Of a DNA stretch of 9,341 nucleotides, positions 1 through 7,103 are shown in pieces. A model generated the notes under the pieces. It was not told where the DNA came from. It saw only the letters and a list, made by a program, of their open reading frames with translations, and ran no database searches. Each line of letters opens with the position of its first letter. The stretch's first letter is position 1. A program made the position numbers and the translations under genes. The DNA comes from an uncultured Clostridium sp. (GTDB lineage Bacteria > Bacillota > Clostridia > Clostridiales > Clostridiaceae): contig UQFE01000058.1 in the NCBI GenBank assembly GCA_900540255.1, positions 1 to 9,341 on the forward strand, in the 5' to 3' direction.

Positions 1-16
1 GCTATAAGCATTTTGG

Positions 17-43
17 AACCCCACGTCTAACGCGGGGTTTTCT
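17..43 (+). terminator. Rho-independent terminator of an upstream plus-strand transcript
   Basis: A GC-rich inverted repeat (AACCCCACG, loop TCTAA, CGCGGGGTT, with one A-C mismatch) runs into TTTTCT on the plus strand. On the minus strand the mismatch becomes a G-U pair, but no T-run follows there. It probably ends a plus-strand transcription unit that lies outside the window and converges on rplT. Confidence 0.6.
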
Positions 44-49
44 AAATAC

Positions 50-78
50 AAAAAAAGACAATCCCTAAGGATTATCTT
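50..78 (-). terminator. Terminator of the infC-rpmI-rplT operon
   Basis: Read on the minus strand, a 10-bp stem (AAGATAATCC / GGATTGTCTT, one G-U pair, loop TTAG) is followed by a run of T residues. It lies 11 bases past the rplT stop codon and is a classic intrinsic terminator. Confidence 0.85.
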
Positions 79-89
79 ATGTAAACAAA

Positions 90-449
90 CTATTTGTTTA
101 ATTGAGCTTTTGCAGTTTCTACTAAGTTTGCAAATGCCTTTGGATCATTGATAGCTATTTCAGATAACATTTTTCTGTTCATGTCGATTCCAGCTAATTT
201 AATTCCGTTCATGAATTTAGAATATGAAAGACCATTAATTCTTGTAGCAGCGTTGATTCTTGCTATCCATAATCTTCTGAAATCTCTCTTCTTTAATCTT
301 CTTCCAACGTATGCGTTTCTTAAAGCTCTGATTACAGATTCGTTAGCAGTCTTGAATAATCTGCTCTTCCCACCGTAGTAACCTTTTGCAAGCTTTAATA
401 CTTTTTTATGATTTTTACGAGAATTTACTGCTCTCTTAACTCTTGCCAT
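90..449 (-). CDS. rplT: 50S ribosomal protein L20
   Basis: Large-subunit protein that binds 23S rRNA early in 50S assembly; in Firmicutes it also represses its own operon through the mRNA leader. The 119-residue length is normal for the family. The N-terminus [26 protein letters not shown] is the basic extended tail typical of L20, followed by the globular part with [12 protein letters not shown] and the [16 protein letters not shown] region. The ATG is preceded by a strong AGGAGG. It is the last gene of infC-rpmI-rplT, 26 bases after rpmI, and a terminator follows. The L20-type leader upstream of infC is its likely feedback target. Confidence 0.98.
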   Translation of the reverse strand: MARVKRAVNSRKNHKKVLKLAKGYYGGKSRLFKTANESVIRALRNAYVGRRLKKRDFRRLWIARINAATRINGLSYSKFMNGIKLAGIDMNRKMLSEIAINDPKAFANLVETAKAQLNK

Positions 450-475
450 TTTGTATTCCTCCTGAGTCCTCTATA

Positions 476-673
476 TTATAGGTATGGTAATAATTTCTTC
501 ATTGCTTTTTCTTGAGTAGTTGAAACGTAAGCAGCTTTTCTTAAGTTTCTCTTTCTCTTAGCACTCTTCTTAGTTAAGATATGGCTCTTGAAAGCTTTAG
601 CTCTTTTTAACTTTCCAGTACCAGTCTTTTTAAATCTTTTAGCTGCACCTCTGTGCGTTTTCATTTTTGGCAT
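476..673 (-). CDS. rpmI: 50S ribosomal protein L35
   Basis: Small basic protein of the large ribosomal subunit. It has 65 residues, the usual length. The start [20 protein letters not shown] is the conserved L35 signature, and Lys/Arg residues run throughout. The ATG has a GAGGAG ribosome binding site about 9 bases upstream. It sits between infC (20 bases upstream) and rplT (26 bases downstream) in the order conserved across most bacteria, so it is expressed from the infC promoter under control of the leader. Nothing is unusual about it. Confidence 0.98.
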   Translation of the reverse strand: MPKMKTHRGAAKRFKKTGTGKLKRAKAFKSHILTKKSAKRKRNLRKAAYVSTTQEKAMKKLLPYL

Positions 674-693
674 GATAATATTCTCCTCTCTGG

Positions 694-1206
694 TTATGCT
701 TTTTTAGGGGCTAATACCATTGTCATGTTTCTTCCCTCTTGTTTTGCTGCTTTTTCAACAACACAAACATCTTCAAGCTTTGAAACAAAGTTTTCTAGAA
801 TCTTTAATCCTAAATGACCTAATGTTGCTTCTCTACCTTTGAATCTAACAGTGACTTTTACTTTATCCCCGTCTAATAAGAACTTTCTAGCATTTTTAGC
901 TTTGATAGCTATGTCATTTTCTTCAATAGTTAAACTACATCTGATTTCTTTAATGACAGTTACCTTTTGCTTTTTCTTAGCTTCTTTTTCCTTTTTAGAT
1001 TGCTCGTAAATGTATTTGCCTAAATCCATTATTTTACATACTGGTGGCACTGCTGTTGGAGATATCATTACTAAATCTAAATCTCTCTCCTCAGCCATTT
1101 GTAAAGCTTCATTTCTTGAGATTATTCCTAATTGACTACCATCTGAATCAATTACTCTTAATTCTCTTTCTCTAATACTTTCATTACAAGTAAAGTTTTT
1201 ACTGAT
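694..1206 (-). CDS. infC: Translation initiation factor IF-3, probable AUC start
   Basis: IF-3 binds the 30S subunit, prevents premature joining of 50S and proofreads the start codon and initiator tRNA. The N-domain ([28 protein letters not shown]), a Lys-rich linker ([12 protein letters not shown]) and the C-domain ([45 protein letters not shown]) occur in order. The first in-frame conventional start, GTG at 1215-1213, lies inside the Shine-Dalgarno sequence (GGAGGTGA), so it is a poor start. The codon at 1206-1204 is ATC, 8 bases after GGAGG, which is ideal spacing. Non-AUG starts (AUU, AUC, AUA) are typical of infC and let IF-3 limit its own synthesis. I therefore place the start at 1206, giving 170 residues; an annotation from 1215 would add three residues. 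First gene of the infC-rpmI-rplT operon. Confidence 0.95.
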   Translation of the reverse strand: MSKNFTCNESIRERELRVIDSDGSQLGIISRNEALQMAEERDLDLVMISPTAVPPVCKIMDLGKYIYEQSKKEKEAKKKQKVTVIKEIRCSLTIEENDIAIKAKNARKFLLDGDKVKVTVRFKGREATLGHLGLKILENFVSKLEDVCVVEKAAKQEGRNMTMVLAPKKA

Positions 1207-1215
1207 AACATTCAC

Positions 1216-1380
1216 CTCCGATAAAATCTATCAAGAAAAATATATAAATAAAAGGGCGACATATAATGCCGCCCTCGTATTATTTAGAAAATCTAGACTC
1301 ACTTCTAGATAAAAATCCAATAAACTCATTACCTTACTAAGCTAGGCCGTAAGGCGAGAAACGGCTGTTTCTTCTTGACG
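1216..1380 (-). ncRNA. L20-type leader RNA of the infC operon
   Basis: About 165 bases lie between the predicted transcription start and infC. On the minus strand they form GCCGT/ACGGC (1361-1365 with 1346-1350), the alternative CCTTAC/GTAAGG (1349-1354 with 1332-1337), a 7-bp hairpin ATCTAGA/TCTAGAT (1304-1310 with 1291-1297) and a terminator hairpin (1253-1275). The first two stems share bases 1349-1350 and cannot form together. Firmicute infC-rpmI-rplT operons are known to carry an autoregulatory leader that L20 binds to cause premature termination. The position and architecture fit that class; I have not matched it to the family model. Confidence 0.8.
1241..1275 (-). terminator. Attenuator hairpin in the infC leader
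   Basis: A 9-bp stem (AGGGCGGCA, loop TTATA, TGTCGCCCT, with one G-U pair) is followed by TTTTATTTATATA. It lies inside the leader before infC, so it acts as a conditional terminator rather than the end of an operon. Confidence 0.85.
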
Positions 1381-1386
1381 AAATTT

Positions 1387-1415
1387 ATTATAGCATTCTA
1401 CTTCTTTATTGTCAA
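1387..1415 (-). promoter_or_regulatory. Sigma-A promoter of infC-rpmI-rplT
   Basis: On the minus strand, TTGACA (1415-1410) and TATAAT (1392-1387) both match consensus exactly and are 17 bases apart. The expected start of transcription is near 1380, giving a leader of about 165 bases. A promoter this strong fits a ribosomal protein operon limited by attenuation. Confidence 0.93.
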
Positions 1416-1452
1416 ACTTTTTGCTCATTATTCTACGAGAAATTTTAACCAT

Positions 1453-2418
1453 TTATTCACAAATACTAATTTCTCTTTTCATATTTCCCTTGATCATATA
1501 ACACTTGTCAAGTATCTTAAAACCAGCTGAAGTTATTATATTATCCATATCTTCAAAAGTAATTATAACTAGTTTACGAGCTATCCTTCTTGAGGTATTA
1601 ATTATATCCTTTTGCTCTTGTGAAGTTATAGGTGAATATAATCCATAAGGAATATCAACTATGGCAACATCATATCTTTCACGTATATTATGCATATCTC
1701 CACTAGTTATTATTTCTCTATTATACCCAAAAAACTCTATATTATTCCTTGCATTACAAGCAATAGGCTTACTAATTTCATATCCCTTTATATTAAAACC
1801 TAAATCTAATGCTTCTATAACAACAGTTCCAACTCCACAGCATGGATCAATTATACTTAAGCGTTTATCATCACAAGTTGCAATATTAACTAAAGCTCTT
1901 GCCATTCTTAAAGGAATTGCATTTGAATATGAATGTGGTTTATCATTATGCTTTTGCCACTTAAAATCATTTTTTATAAGTTCTCCAAATATCCATTTAT
2001 CTTTAATTTTAATAATAGCAAGTTCTACTTTAGGATTATGAATATCAGGAAATCCATTAATAACAAATCCAATTTCTCTAACAGCCTTTAAACGATTTTC
2101 ATAGGAAACATCCCCATCTTCACTTTTCATATAGTTAACTTTAAAATCATCATATGAAATTTTTTCATTTTTAATTTTATTAATAATCATTTCTAATGAT
2201 TCTTCTATGTATATTATATTTACTTTAAATTTTATAAATGGACTCCTTGATGGATTAAAATCCTTATTAGAAAATAAAAACTTTCTATTTGGTATTTGTT
2301 TAAAAATACTTTTCATTTCCATATTACATAATTCTTTTTCCATATCTGAACAATTTATAAAATAAAAGTATTTATTTTGGGTGTTCCCACACTCATCATT
2401 TATTAATTCAATACTCAT
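1453..2418 (-). CDS. Trm11/UPF0020-type SAM-dependent methyltransferase
   Basis: A 321-residue protein. The C-terminal half is a Rossmann methyltransferase of the UPF0020/Trm11 group: HSYSNAIPLRMARALVN at about 162-178, SAM-binding motif I IIDPCCGVGTVVIEAL at 189-204, an acidic GYEIS after strand 2, and catalytic motif IV DIPYG at 255-259, a variant of the DPPYG that positions the exocyclic amine of guanine. The middle section (NPKVELAIIKI) resembles the end of a THUMP RNA-binding domain, so N2-guanine methylation of tRNA is the likely role; the exact target is unknown. The ATG at 2418 has only a weak GGGTG upstream. It starts 21 bases after the oxidoreductase gene and is probably co-transcribed with it. 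No clear terminator follows, so reading into the infC region is possible. Confidence 0.8.
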   Translation of the reverse strand: MSIELINDECGNTQNKYFYFINCSDMEKELCNMEMKSIFKQIPNRKFLFSNKDFNPSRSPFIKFKVNIIYIEESLEMIINKIKNEKISYDDFKVNYMKSEDGDVSYENRLKAVREIGFVINGFPDIHNPKVELAIIKIKDKWIFGELIKNDFKWQKHNDKPHSYSNAIPLRMARALVNIATCDDKRLSIIDPCCGVGTVVIEALDLGFNIKGYEISKPIACNARNNIEFFGYNREIITSGDMHNIRERYDVAIVDIPYGLYSPITSQEQKDIINTSRRIARKLVIITFEDMDNIITSAGFKILDKCYMIKGNMKREISICE

Positions 2419-2439
2419 TACAACACCCTTTACATTTAA

Positions 2440-3675
2440 TTATTTATTGTTATTGCAATATTCTTCAATTGATTCCGCAACTATTTTAGCATAAGATACA
2501 GCATGAACAACCGTATTTGCACCTGTTACAACATCTCCTGATGCAAACACACCATTTCTAGTTGTGTGACCTTTATCATCAGTAAGTAATAATCCCCACT
2601 TATTAGTATCAAGTCCTGTAGTATTTGCTACTATATTTTTTCTTGGTGATTGACTTACTGCAATTATTACAGAATCACATTCAAACATTCCTTCTGTTCC
2701 TTCTATTGTAATAGTTGAAACTTTTCCATCTTCACTAACTTCATTTTTAGTTTCTATGTATTTTACGCCTTGTTCTGTTAATTCAATTGGTGCTTTAAAT
2801 AATTCAAAATTAACATCATCTTCTTTTGCTTCTTCTAATTCAGCTCTAGTACAAGGCATATTTTCAAATCCTTTTCTATAAAGAATATAAACTTCTTCTG
2901 CACCATTTCTCTTTGCAACTCTAGCTGCATCCATAGCAACATTTCCTGCTCCTATTACAGCAACCTTCTTTCCTAAATTATATACATTAGGAGATTTTAA
3001 ATAATCTATTGCATAATGTACATTTCCTAAAGATTCACCCTTTATATTTAAAGTCTTAGGGTTCCATACTCCAGTTCCAATAAAAACAGCCTTATATCCA
3101 TCAAAAAATAATTTATCTAAAGTAAGAACTGGTCCAATTAATGTATTAGGTCTTATTTTAACTCCTAATTCTATAAGAATTTCTTCATATCTGTCTATAA
3201 TAGAGTTGTGTAATCTATATTCAGGAATACCATATCTTAATACTCCGCCTATTTTTTCATGAGCATCAAATAAAGTAACCTTAAATCCTTTTCTAGCTAA
3301 AATAATAGATAAAGTTATACCTGCTGGTCCTGCACCTATTATTGCTATTCTTTCATCTCTATTTCCTACTTTTTCTAACTTAACATTTTTTAAGTATTTT
3401 AATGATATAAATTCTTCCATTTCACAGAAAGGTATAGGTTCCCCCTTTATACCTCTTATGCAATTTCCTTTACATTGATCCTCATGTGGACAAACTATAG
3501 CACAAACTGCTGATAAAGGATTATTTTCAAATAATATTTCCCCTGCCTCATCTAATTTTCCTTCTTTAAAAAGCCTTATAACCTCTGGAATTTCAGTACT
3601 TATAGGGCAATTAGCCTTACATCTTGCATTTTTACATAATAAACATCTATCTGCTTCTAATCTTAATTCTTTCAT
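2440..3675 (-). CDS. GltD-like NAD(P)H-dependent FAD/Fe-S oxidoreductase
   Basis: A 411-residue flavoprotein related to the glutamate synthase small subunit (GltD), NfnB and the PreT subunit of dihydropyrimidine dehydrogenase. The N-terminal Fe-S domain has CxxCxxxxCxxxCP (Cys 11, 14, 19, 23) and a second set at Cys 58, 62, 68, 72, as expected for two 4Fe-4S clusters. An FAD-binding GAGPAG follows at 114-119, then an NAD(P)H-binding VAVIGAGNVAMDAAR near 240, then a C-terminal GVFASGDVVTGANTVVHAV that contacts FAD. This arrangement passes electrons from NAD(P)H to a partner. No GltB, PreA or NfnA partner gene is present here, so the substrate cannot be named. It lies between the 190-residue unknown (31 bases upstream) and the Trm11-like gene (21 bases downstream). 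AAAGGA precedes the ATG by 10 bases. Confidence 0.88.
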   Translation of the reverse strand: MKELRLEADRCLLCKNARCKANCPISTEIPEVIRLFKEGKLDEAGEILFENNPLSAVCAIVCPHEDQCKGNCIRGIKGEPIPFCEMEEFISLKYLKNVKLEKVGNRDERIAIIGAGPAGITLSIILARKGFKVTLFDAHEKIGGVLRYGIPEYRLHNSIIDRYEEILIELGVKIRPNTLIGPVLTLDKLFFDGYKAVFIGTGVWNPKTLNIKGESLGNVHYAIDYLKSPNVYNLGKKVAVIGAGNVAMDAARVAKRNGAEEVYILYRKGFENMPCTRAELEEAKEDDVNFELFKAPIELTEQGVKYIETKNEVSEDGKVSTITIEGTEGMFECDSVIIAVSQSPRKNIVANTTGLDTNKWGLLLTDDKGHTTRNGVFASGDVVTGANTVVHAVSYAKIVAESIEEYCNNNK

Positions 3676-3706
3676 AATTTATTTATCCTTTGCTTTATTA
3701 TAATAG

Positions 3707-4279
3707 TTATTTAATTATACTTAAAACATAATCTTTAAATTCTTCAAAGCTACCTTTTTCATTGCTAGTACCTTTATTAATTTTCTTAGTTGCAAAATTA
3801 TATTCAACACTTCCATAATTAAATTTAGGGCTAGCTATCATAACTTTATCTTCATTTGTACTGAAAATTCCTTTGTTAATCATTGATACCTTACATAATT
3901 CTAAGAAACTTTCTTCACTTTTTAACTCTCCATCTTTAATTTTACCAATTATAAACCTAAATAATGCAAATCCTCCACCCAATGATATCATGCTACCTTC
4001 ATCAATATAAAATACCTTATCTGTATTATAAAAATATTTCATTTTTCCATATGATACTGTTTTAAATTGTGAATTTAACTCTATATCACTCATATCAAAA
4101 TTTTTAATAGATTTTTCAATTGCTTGCCAAGAATCATTTTGCTGTATAGCATTATTTTTTACAACAGAATTAAACTTAAGCATTGCACCTTCCATTTCCT
4201 TATCTGTATAAATAATATTTTCATTTAATGATACAATAAATTCTCCATTTTCATATGTTAATGTTATCTTATTTGCCAT
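3707..4279 (-). CDS. Hypothetical protein, 190 residues
   Basis: I do not recognise this family. The protein is 190 residues, has no signal peptide or membrane segment, and is probably cytoplasmic. Its first half alternates short beta-like stretches (KITLTYENGEFIVSLNENIIYT) with polar helices; a glycine-rich hydrophobic patch SLGGGFALFRFIIG sits near 98-111 and the C-terminus is acidic/basic helix (GSFEEFKDYVLSIIK). The start is well supported: an AGGAG ribosome binding site lies 6 bases before the ATG. It starts about 20 bases after the YdcF-like remnant and is followed 31 bases later by the GltD-like gene, so the two probably share a transcript. Codon use matches its neighbours, and it looks like an intact expressed gene. 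Confidence 0.8.
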   Translation of the reverse strand: MANKITLTYENGEFIVSLNENIIYTDKEMEGAMLKFNSVVKNNAIQQNDSWQAIEKSIKNFDMSDIELNSQFKTVSYGKMKYFYNTDKVFYIDEGSMISLGGGFALFRFIIGKIKDGELKSEESFLELCKVSMINKGIFSTNEDKVMIASPKFNYGSVEYNFATKKINKGTSNEKGSFEEFKDYVLSIIK

Positions 4280-4301
4280 AACAATCTCCTTTTTTTATTT
4301 T

Positions 4302-4482
4302 TTATATGATAAAAATTATTATAACATATTTGATAACATCACCACCAGCAATAATGCTTCCACCAAATAAAACCATTACATCAGCTTGTTCAATACCATA
4401 TTTCTCAAGTAATGGTAATATCCCTTTTCCCACAAAATCTTCCTAAAATATTTATATTCTTAGCAACATCAATATTATTCAC
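4302..4482 (-). pseudogene. Frameshifted remnant of a YdcF-like (DUF218) gene
   Basis: Behind a good GGAGG, a GTG start at 4482 opens VNNIDVAKNINILGRFCGKRDI and runs into a stop at 4407-4405. The next frame continues the same protein: LPLLEKYGIEQADVMVLFGG SIIAGGDVI, then a stop at 4304-4302. Together they resemble the N-terminus of YdcF/DUF218 proteins, which have an INVIG-type helix, then QAD-V-I-L-x-G followed by a helix. Intact members are well over 200 residues long, so everything after the first strand is missing as well as there being a frameshift. Identification is from memory of the family pattern only. Confidence 0.6.
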
Positions 4483-4540
4483 TTCTCATTTCCTCCAATA
4501 TCTTTATTTACCACCTTATTATTTAAAACTAATTTATTTT

Positions 4541-4571
4541 ATTATACCTTTTATTTTCAATAAATTTACAA
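4541..4571 (-). promoter_or_regulatory. Possible promoter upstream of the YdcF remnant and following genes
   Basis: On the minus strand TATAAT (4546-4541) matches the -10 consensus exactly. The best -35 is TTGTAA (4571-4566) at a long 19-base spacing. It lies just after the ackA terminator, where a promoter for the downstream genes would be expected. The -35 part is weak. Confidence 0.4.
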
Positions 4572-4598
4572 TTTCATATTAAAAATTTCTATATTTTA

Positions 4599-4640
4599 AA
4601 TAAGACATGCTAAAATAACAATATTTCAACATGCCTTATT
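4599..4640 (-). terminator. Long hairpin terminator after ackA
   Basis: Starting four bases after the ackA stop, the minus strand forms a 19-bp stem with three G-U pairs (outer AATAAGGCATG / CATGTCTTATT; inner TTGAAATA / TATTTTAG) and a 4-base loop. The 3' arm ends in TTATT followed by TT, so the T-run is short. Its place and stability make it the probable end of the ackA transcript. Confidence 0.7.
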
Positions 4641-4644
4641 AATG

Positions 4645-5838
4645 CTATTTAACTAATTTTGCTGTATCTCTTGCAATCATTAATTCTTCATTAGTTGGTA
4701 CTACATACACCTTAACTCTTGAATCTTCATTAGATATTTCTTGAATCTTACCTCTTAATTCATTTTTTTCAGTATTAATTGTAAATCCAAAGAATTCTAA
4801 TCCTTTTAAAATTTCTCTTCTAGTAATTGATGAATTTTCACCAATACCAGCTGTAAATACTATTACATCAACTCCACCCATAGCCCCAGCATAAGCTGCA
4901 ATTTGAGTTCTAACCTTATAATAGAATATTTCTAATGCTAATTTAGCTCTTTCATTTTCTGATTCAGCTGCTTCTAAAACATCTCTAAAGTCTGAAGAAA
5001 CTCCAGAAATCCCTAAAATTCCTGACTTTTTATTTAATAATTCATCAATTTGCTCAATTGTATATCCATGTTGTTCAATTAAAAAGCTAATTACAGATGG
5101 ATCAATACTTCCTGATCTTGTTCCCATCATTACCCCTGCAAGTGGTGTAAATCCCATTGATGTATCAACTGATTTTCCATTTTTAACAGCTGCTAATGAA
5201 CATCCATTACCTAAATGACAAGTAATTATCTTTAAATCCTTAATGTCTTTTCCCATAGTTTCTGCTACTTTATAAGAAACATATTTATGTGATGTTCCAT
5301 GGAATCCATATTTTCTTACTCCATACTTTTCATATAATTCATATGGAACTGGGCAAATATATGCATGCTTTGGCATTGTTTGATGGAATGCCGTATCAAA
5401 AACTGCTACCATTGGTGTATTAGGCATTAACTCCTTACACGCTTCTATTCCTATTACATTTGGTGGATTATGAAGTGGTGCTAATACTATACAATCCTTA
5501 ATTGATTTTAACACTTCATCATCAATTAATACTGAATCAGAATATTTTTCTCCACCATGTACAACTCTATGACCCACTGCTGATATTTCATCCATAGATT
5601 TAATAACACCATGAATTGAATCTACTAATGCTTCTAAAACTAATTTAATTGCATCTTTGTGATCCTTTATATTTGTGTTTATTATATATTTATCTTTTCC
5701 TTCAACCTTTTGAGTTAATATTGATCCTTCAATTCCTATTCTTTCAACTAAACCTTGAACCATACTTTCTTCTGTAGACATGTCAATTAATTGATATTTT
5801 AAAGATGAACTTCCACAGTTAATTACTAATGTTTTCAT
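4645..5838 (-). CDS. ackA: Acetate kinase
   Basis: Interconverts acetyl phosphate + ADP and acetate + ATP, the ATP-forming last step of acetate fermentation. The 397-residue length is typical. The known active-site residues fall at their canonical numbers: N7 ([13 protein letters not shown]), R91 ([10 protein letters not shown]), D148 ([12 protein letters not shown]), H180 (YGFHGTSH), R241 ([12 protein letters not shown]) and E384 (PTNEE). I chose the ATG at 5838, 10 bases after AGGAG; a GTG at 5847 in the same frame abuts that AGGAG and would be a poor start. Unusually, the phosphotransacetylase gene pta, which normally precedes ackA in clostridia, is absent; a terminator and an unrelated gene lie upstream. 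A perfect hairpin ends 3 bases before the ribosome binding site and a long hairpin follows the stop, so ackA is probably monocistronic. Confidence 0.98.
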   Translation of the reverse strand: MKTLVINCGSSSLKYQLIDMSTEESMVQGLVERIGIEGSILTQKVEGKDKYIINTNIKDHKDAIKLVLEALVDSIHGVIKSMDEISAVGHRVVHGGEKYSDSVLIDDEVLKSIKDCIVLAPLHNPPNVIGIEACKELMPNTPMVAVFDTAFHQTMPKHAYICPVPYELYEKYGVRKYGFHGTSHKYVSYKVAETMGKDIKDLKIITCHLGNGCSLAAVKNGKSVDTSMGFTPLAGVMMGTRSGSIDPSVISFLIEQHGYTIEQIDELLNKKSGILGISGVSSDFRDVLEAAESENERAKLALEIFYYKVRTQIAAYAGAMGGVDVIVFTAGIGENSSITRREILKGLEFFGFTINTEKNELRGKIQEISNEDSRVKVYVVPTNEELMIARDTAKLVK

Positions 5839-5856
5839 TATTTCCACGCTCCTGTT

Positions 5857-5885
5857 GGTATTATACTTTATATAAGTATAATACC
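5857..5885 (-). promoter_or_regulatory. Perfect inverted repeat in the ackA upstream region
   Basis: GGTATTATACTT and AAGTATAATACC form a perfect 12-bp stem with a 5-base loop. The 3' end of the repeat is only 3 bases from AGGAG (5853-5849). It could be an mRNA 5' hairpin that stabilises the transcript or affects translation, or a repressor operator. No clear consensus promoter was found between it and the upstream terminator. Confidence 0.6.
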
Positions 5886-5949
5886 ATTAAAAATATTAAA
5901 TACTAAAAAAATTTAATTATTCTTTTTTGTCTGAAAACTTTATATATTT

Positions 5950-5986
5950 AAAAAAAAGAATATATTTAAAATTTATAAATATATCC
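5950..5986 (-). terminator. Terminator of the peptide-glycosyltransferase unit
   Basis: On the minus strand an 11-bp stem (GGATATATTTA / TAAATATATTC, one G-U pair, 7-base loop) is followed by eight consecutive T residues. It lies about 40 bases past the stop of the 288-residue gene and separates that unit from ackA. Confidence 0.85.
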
Positions 5987-6028
5987 TATCATAATATTCT
6001 TATTGATTTTTTAATAAAATTAATATAT

Positions 6029-6895
6029 TTAAAGTTCATTTAAATACTCTTTTAACTCTTTTATATCCATAATAACTTCCTTATATTCTGGATAATCCTT
6101 AAATATTCTTTTTATACATCTTATACAAAAATCTTTTCTTTTTTTAAAATCATTTCTCATTTCTTGTTTGTATCCCCATGTATGAGTAAATAACTTTTGA
6201 TTTTCATTAAACAATTCTTCTAATGTCATTATTTCATTTATTTTAATTTTTTTTCTCTCAGCACACATAGATAATAATCTCTGCTCTGCAAAAACCATAT
6301 TTGTAATTTTATCATTATTATTTATTACATTTTTCATAAATTTTATTGATTCTGAGGTATAATAATCCTTAAACTCATTATTTGATATATAAGTAAATGC
6401 CGTATTGCTTGGCAGTACTGACCAGTCAAAATTTTCATCAAATAAATAATTATTATTCATATTAAAATAATCTTTATTGGGATAAACACTACTAATTATT
6501 TTTTCCTTATGAATTACACTAATTTCTGATTGTAATAAAAGATTCTCAATATTATCCCATACAATAAAATCTGTATCTATCATTACACAAGGTGACTTTT
6601 GGCCCTTTAATGCATAAATTTTTCCTGCAGCCCAAAATATATTACTATCAATATCATTATTTATTTTATTTAAAGATACATCAATTCCCAAATCCCATAT
6701 AGTATCAATACCTAATTTTTTATAATAATCAGCAGCAATATCATCAGTAATCATTTTTATACTGCCATTATTTTCTCTCCATTTTAATGCTGATATTATT
6801 GTAGTCAAAATTTCAAAATCATCTATATAATAATTTTTATTAGGATTTGCTCTCAAAAACGGTGCTGTCCAATTTGAATGAAATGCTTCTATCAT
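6029..6895 (-). CDS. DUF6734-like putative glycosyltransferase
   Basis: A 288-residue cytoplasmic protein without signal peptide or membrane segments. The pattern resembles DUF6734 and related GT-A folds: an N-terminal FHSNWT, a first Rossmann section (YIDDFEILTTIISALKWR, then IKMITDDIAADYYKKLGI), WAAGKIYAL at 88-96, and MIDTDFIVWDNI at 105-116. There DTD would be the DxD motif that binds a metal and a nucleotide-sugar. Family assignment and sugar-transfer activity are inferred from these motifs only. The C-terminus is Lys-rich and helical, with a Cys pair (CIRC). The ATG at 6895 follows TAGGTAGG and begins 21 bases after the stop of a 54-codon peptide gene, so both are translated from one transcript. 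A strong terminator follows. The tight link suggests the peptide is its substrate or partner. Confidence 0.6.
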   Translation of the reverse strand: MIEAFHSNWTAPFLRANPNKNYYIDDFEILTTIISALKWRENNGSIKMITDDIAADYYKKLGIDTIWDLGIDVSLNKINNDIDSNIFWAAGKIYALKGQKSPCVMIDTDFIVWDNIENLLLQSEISVIHKEKIISSVYPNKDYFNMNNNYLFDENFDWSVLPSNTAFTYISNNEFKDYYTSESIKFMKNVINNNDKITNMVFAEQRLLSMCAERKKIKINEIMTLEELFNENQKLFTHTWGYKQEMRNDFKKRKDFCIRCIKRIFKDYPEYKEVIMDIKELKEYLNEL

Positions 6896-6916
6896 AATAA
6901 CCTACCTAAATAATAC

Positions 6917-7081
6917 TTATATAAGATTTAATCCATATCCTCCAGCTCCAGACCCAAGACCTTGTGTCTTAGAGGAATTATTTATTTTATTTTCATTTGT
7001 TATTTTCTTCAAAAAATTATCTTTCGTATTCTTTATAACATACTTTTCTTTATTTAAGTTATTATTGATTTCTTTTGTCAT
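6917..7081 (-). CDS. 54-residue peptide with glycine-rich C-terminus, possible RiPP precursor
   Basis: An unrecognised small gene with all expression signals: extended -10 promoter, AAGGGAG 5 bases before the ATG, and a cognate downstream gene. Residues 1-40 are hydrophilic and rich in Asn and Lys (MTKEINNNLNKEKYVIKNTK at the start), without a signal peptide. Residues 41-54 switch abruptly to GLGSGAGGYGLNLI, whose DNA is noticeably richer in G and C than its surroundings. This leader-plus-core layout is what ribosomally made, modified peptides show. There is no Cys anywhere and no Asp or Glu in the last 24 residues, which argues against lanthipeptide, thiopeptide, lasso and graspetide types. 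A DUF6734-like putative glycosyltransferase follows after 21 bases. The gene is real with good probability; the precursor role is inference. Confidence 0.7.
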   Translation of the reverse strand: MTKEINNNLNKEKYVIKNTKDNFLKKITNENKINNSSKTQGLGSGAGGYGLNLI

Positions 7082-7103
7082 ATATTCTCCCTTTTAAAAA
7101 AAT

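Noticed and set aside
148..378. Open frame on the plus strand opposite rplT
   Set aside because: It lies entirely antisense to the certain L20 gene and has no ribosome binding site.
1661..2041. Open frame of 126 codons on the plus strand
   Set aside because: It is antisense to the Trm11-like gene, whose SAM motifs are clear; no ribosome binding site or recognisable domain.
5839..5847. GTG start giving acetate kinase three extra residues (MEI)
   Set aside because: The GTG is only one base from AGGAG, while the ATG at 5838 has normal spacing and gives canonical active-site numbering.
6917..6960. Peptide tail as a lasso peptide, lanthipeptide or thiopeptide core
   Set aside because: No Cys, no Asp/Glu at ring-closing positions, and no matching synthetase genes in the window. 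A Tyr-x-x-Asn cyclophane was considered, but no radical-SAM gene is present.
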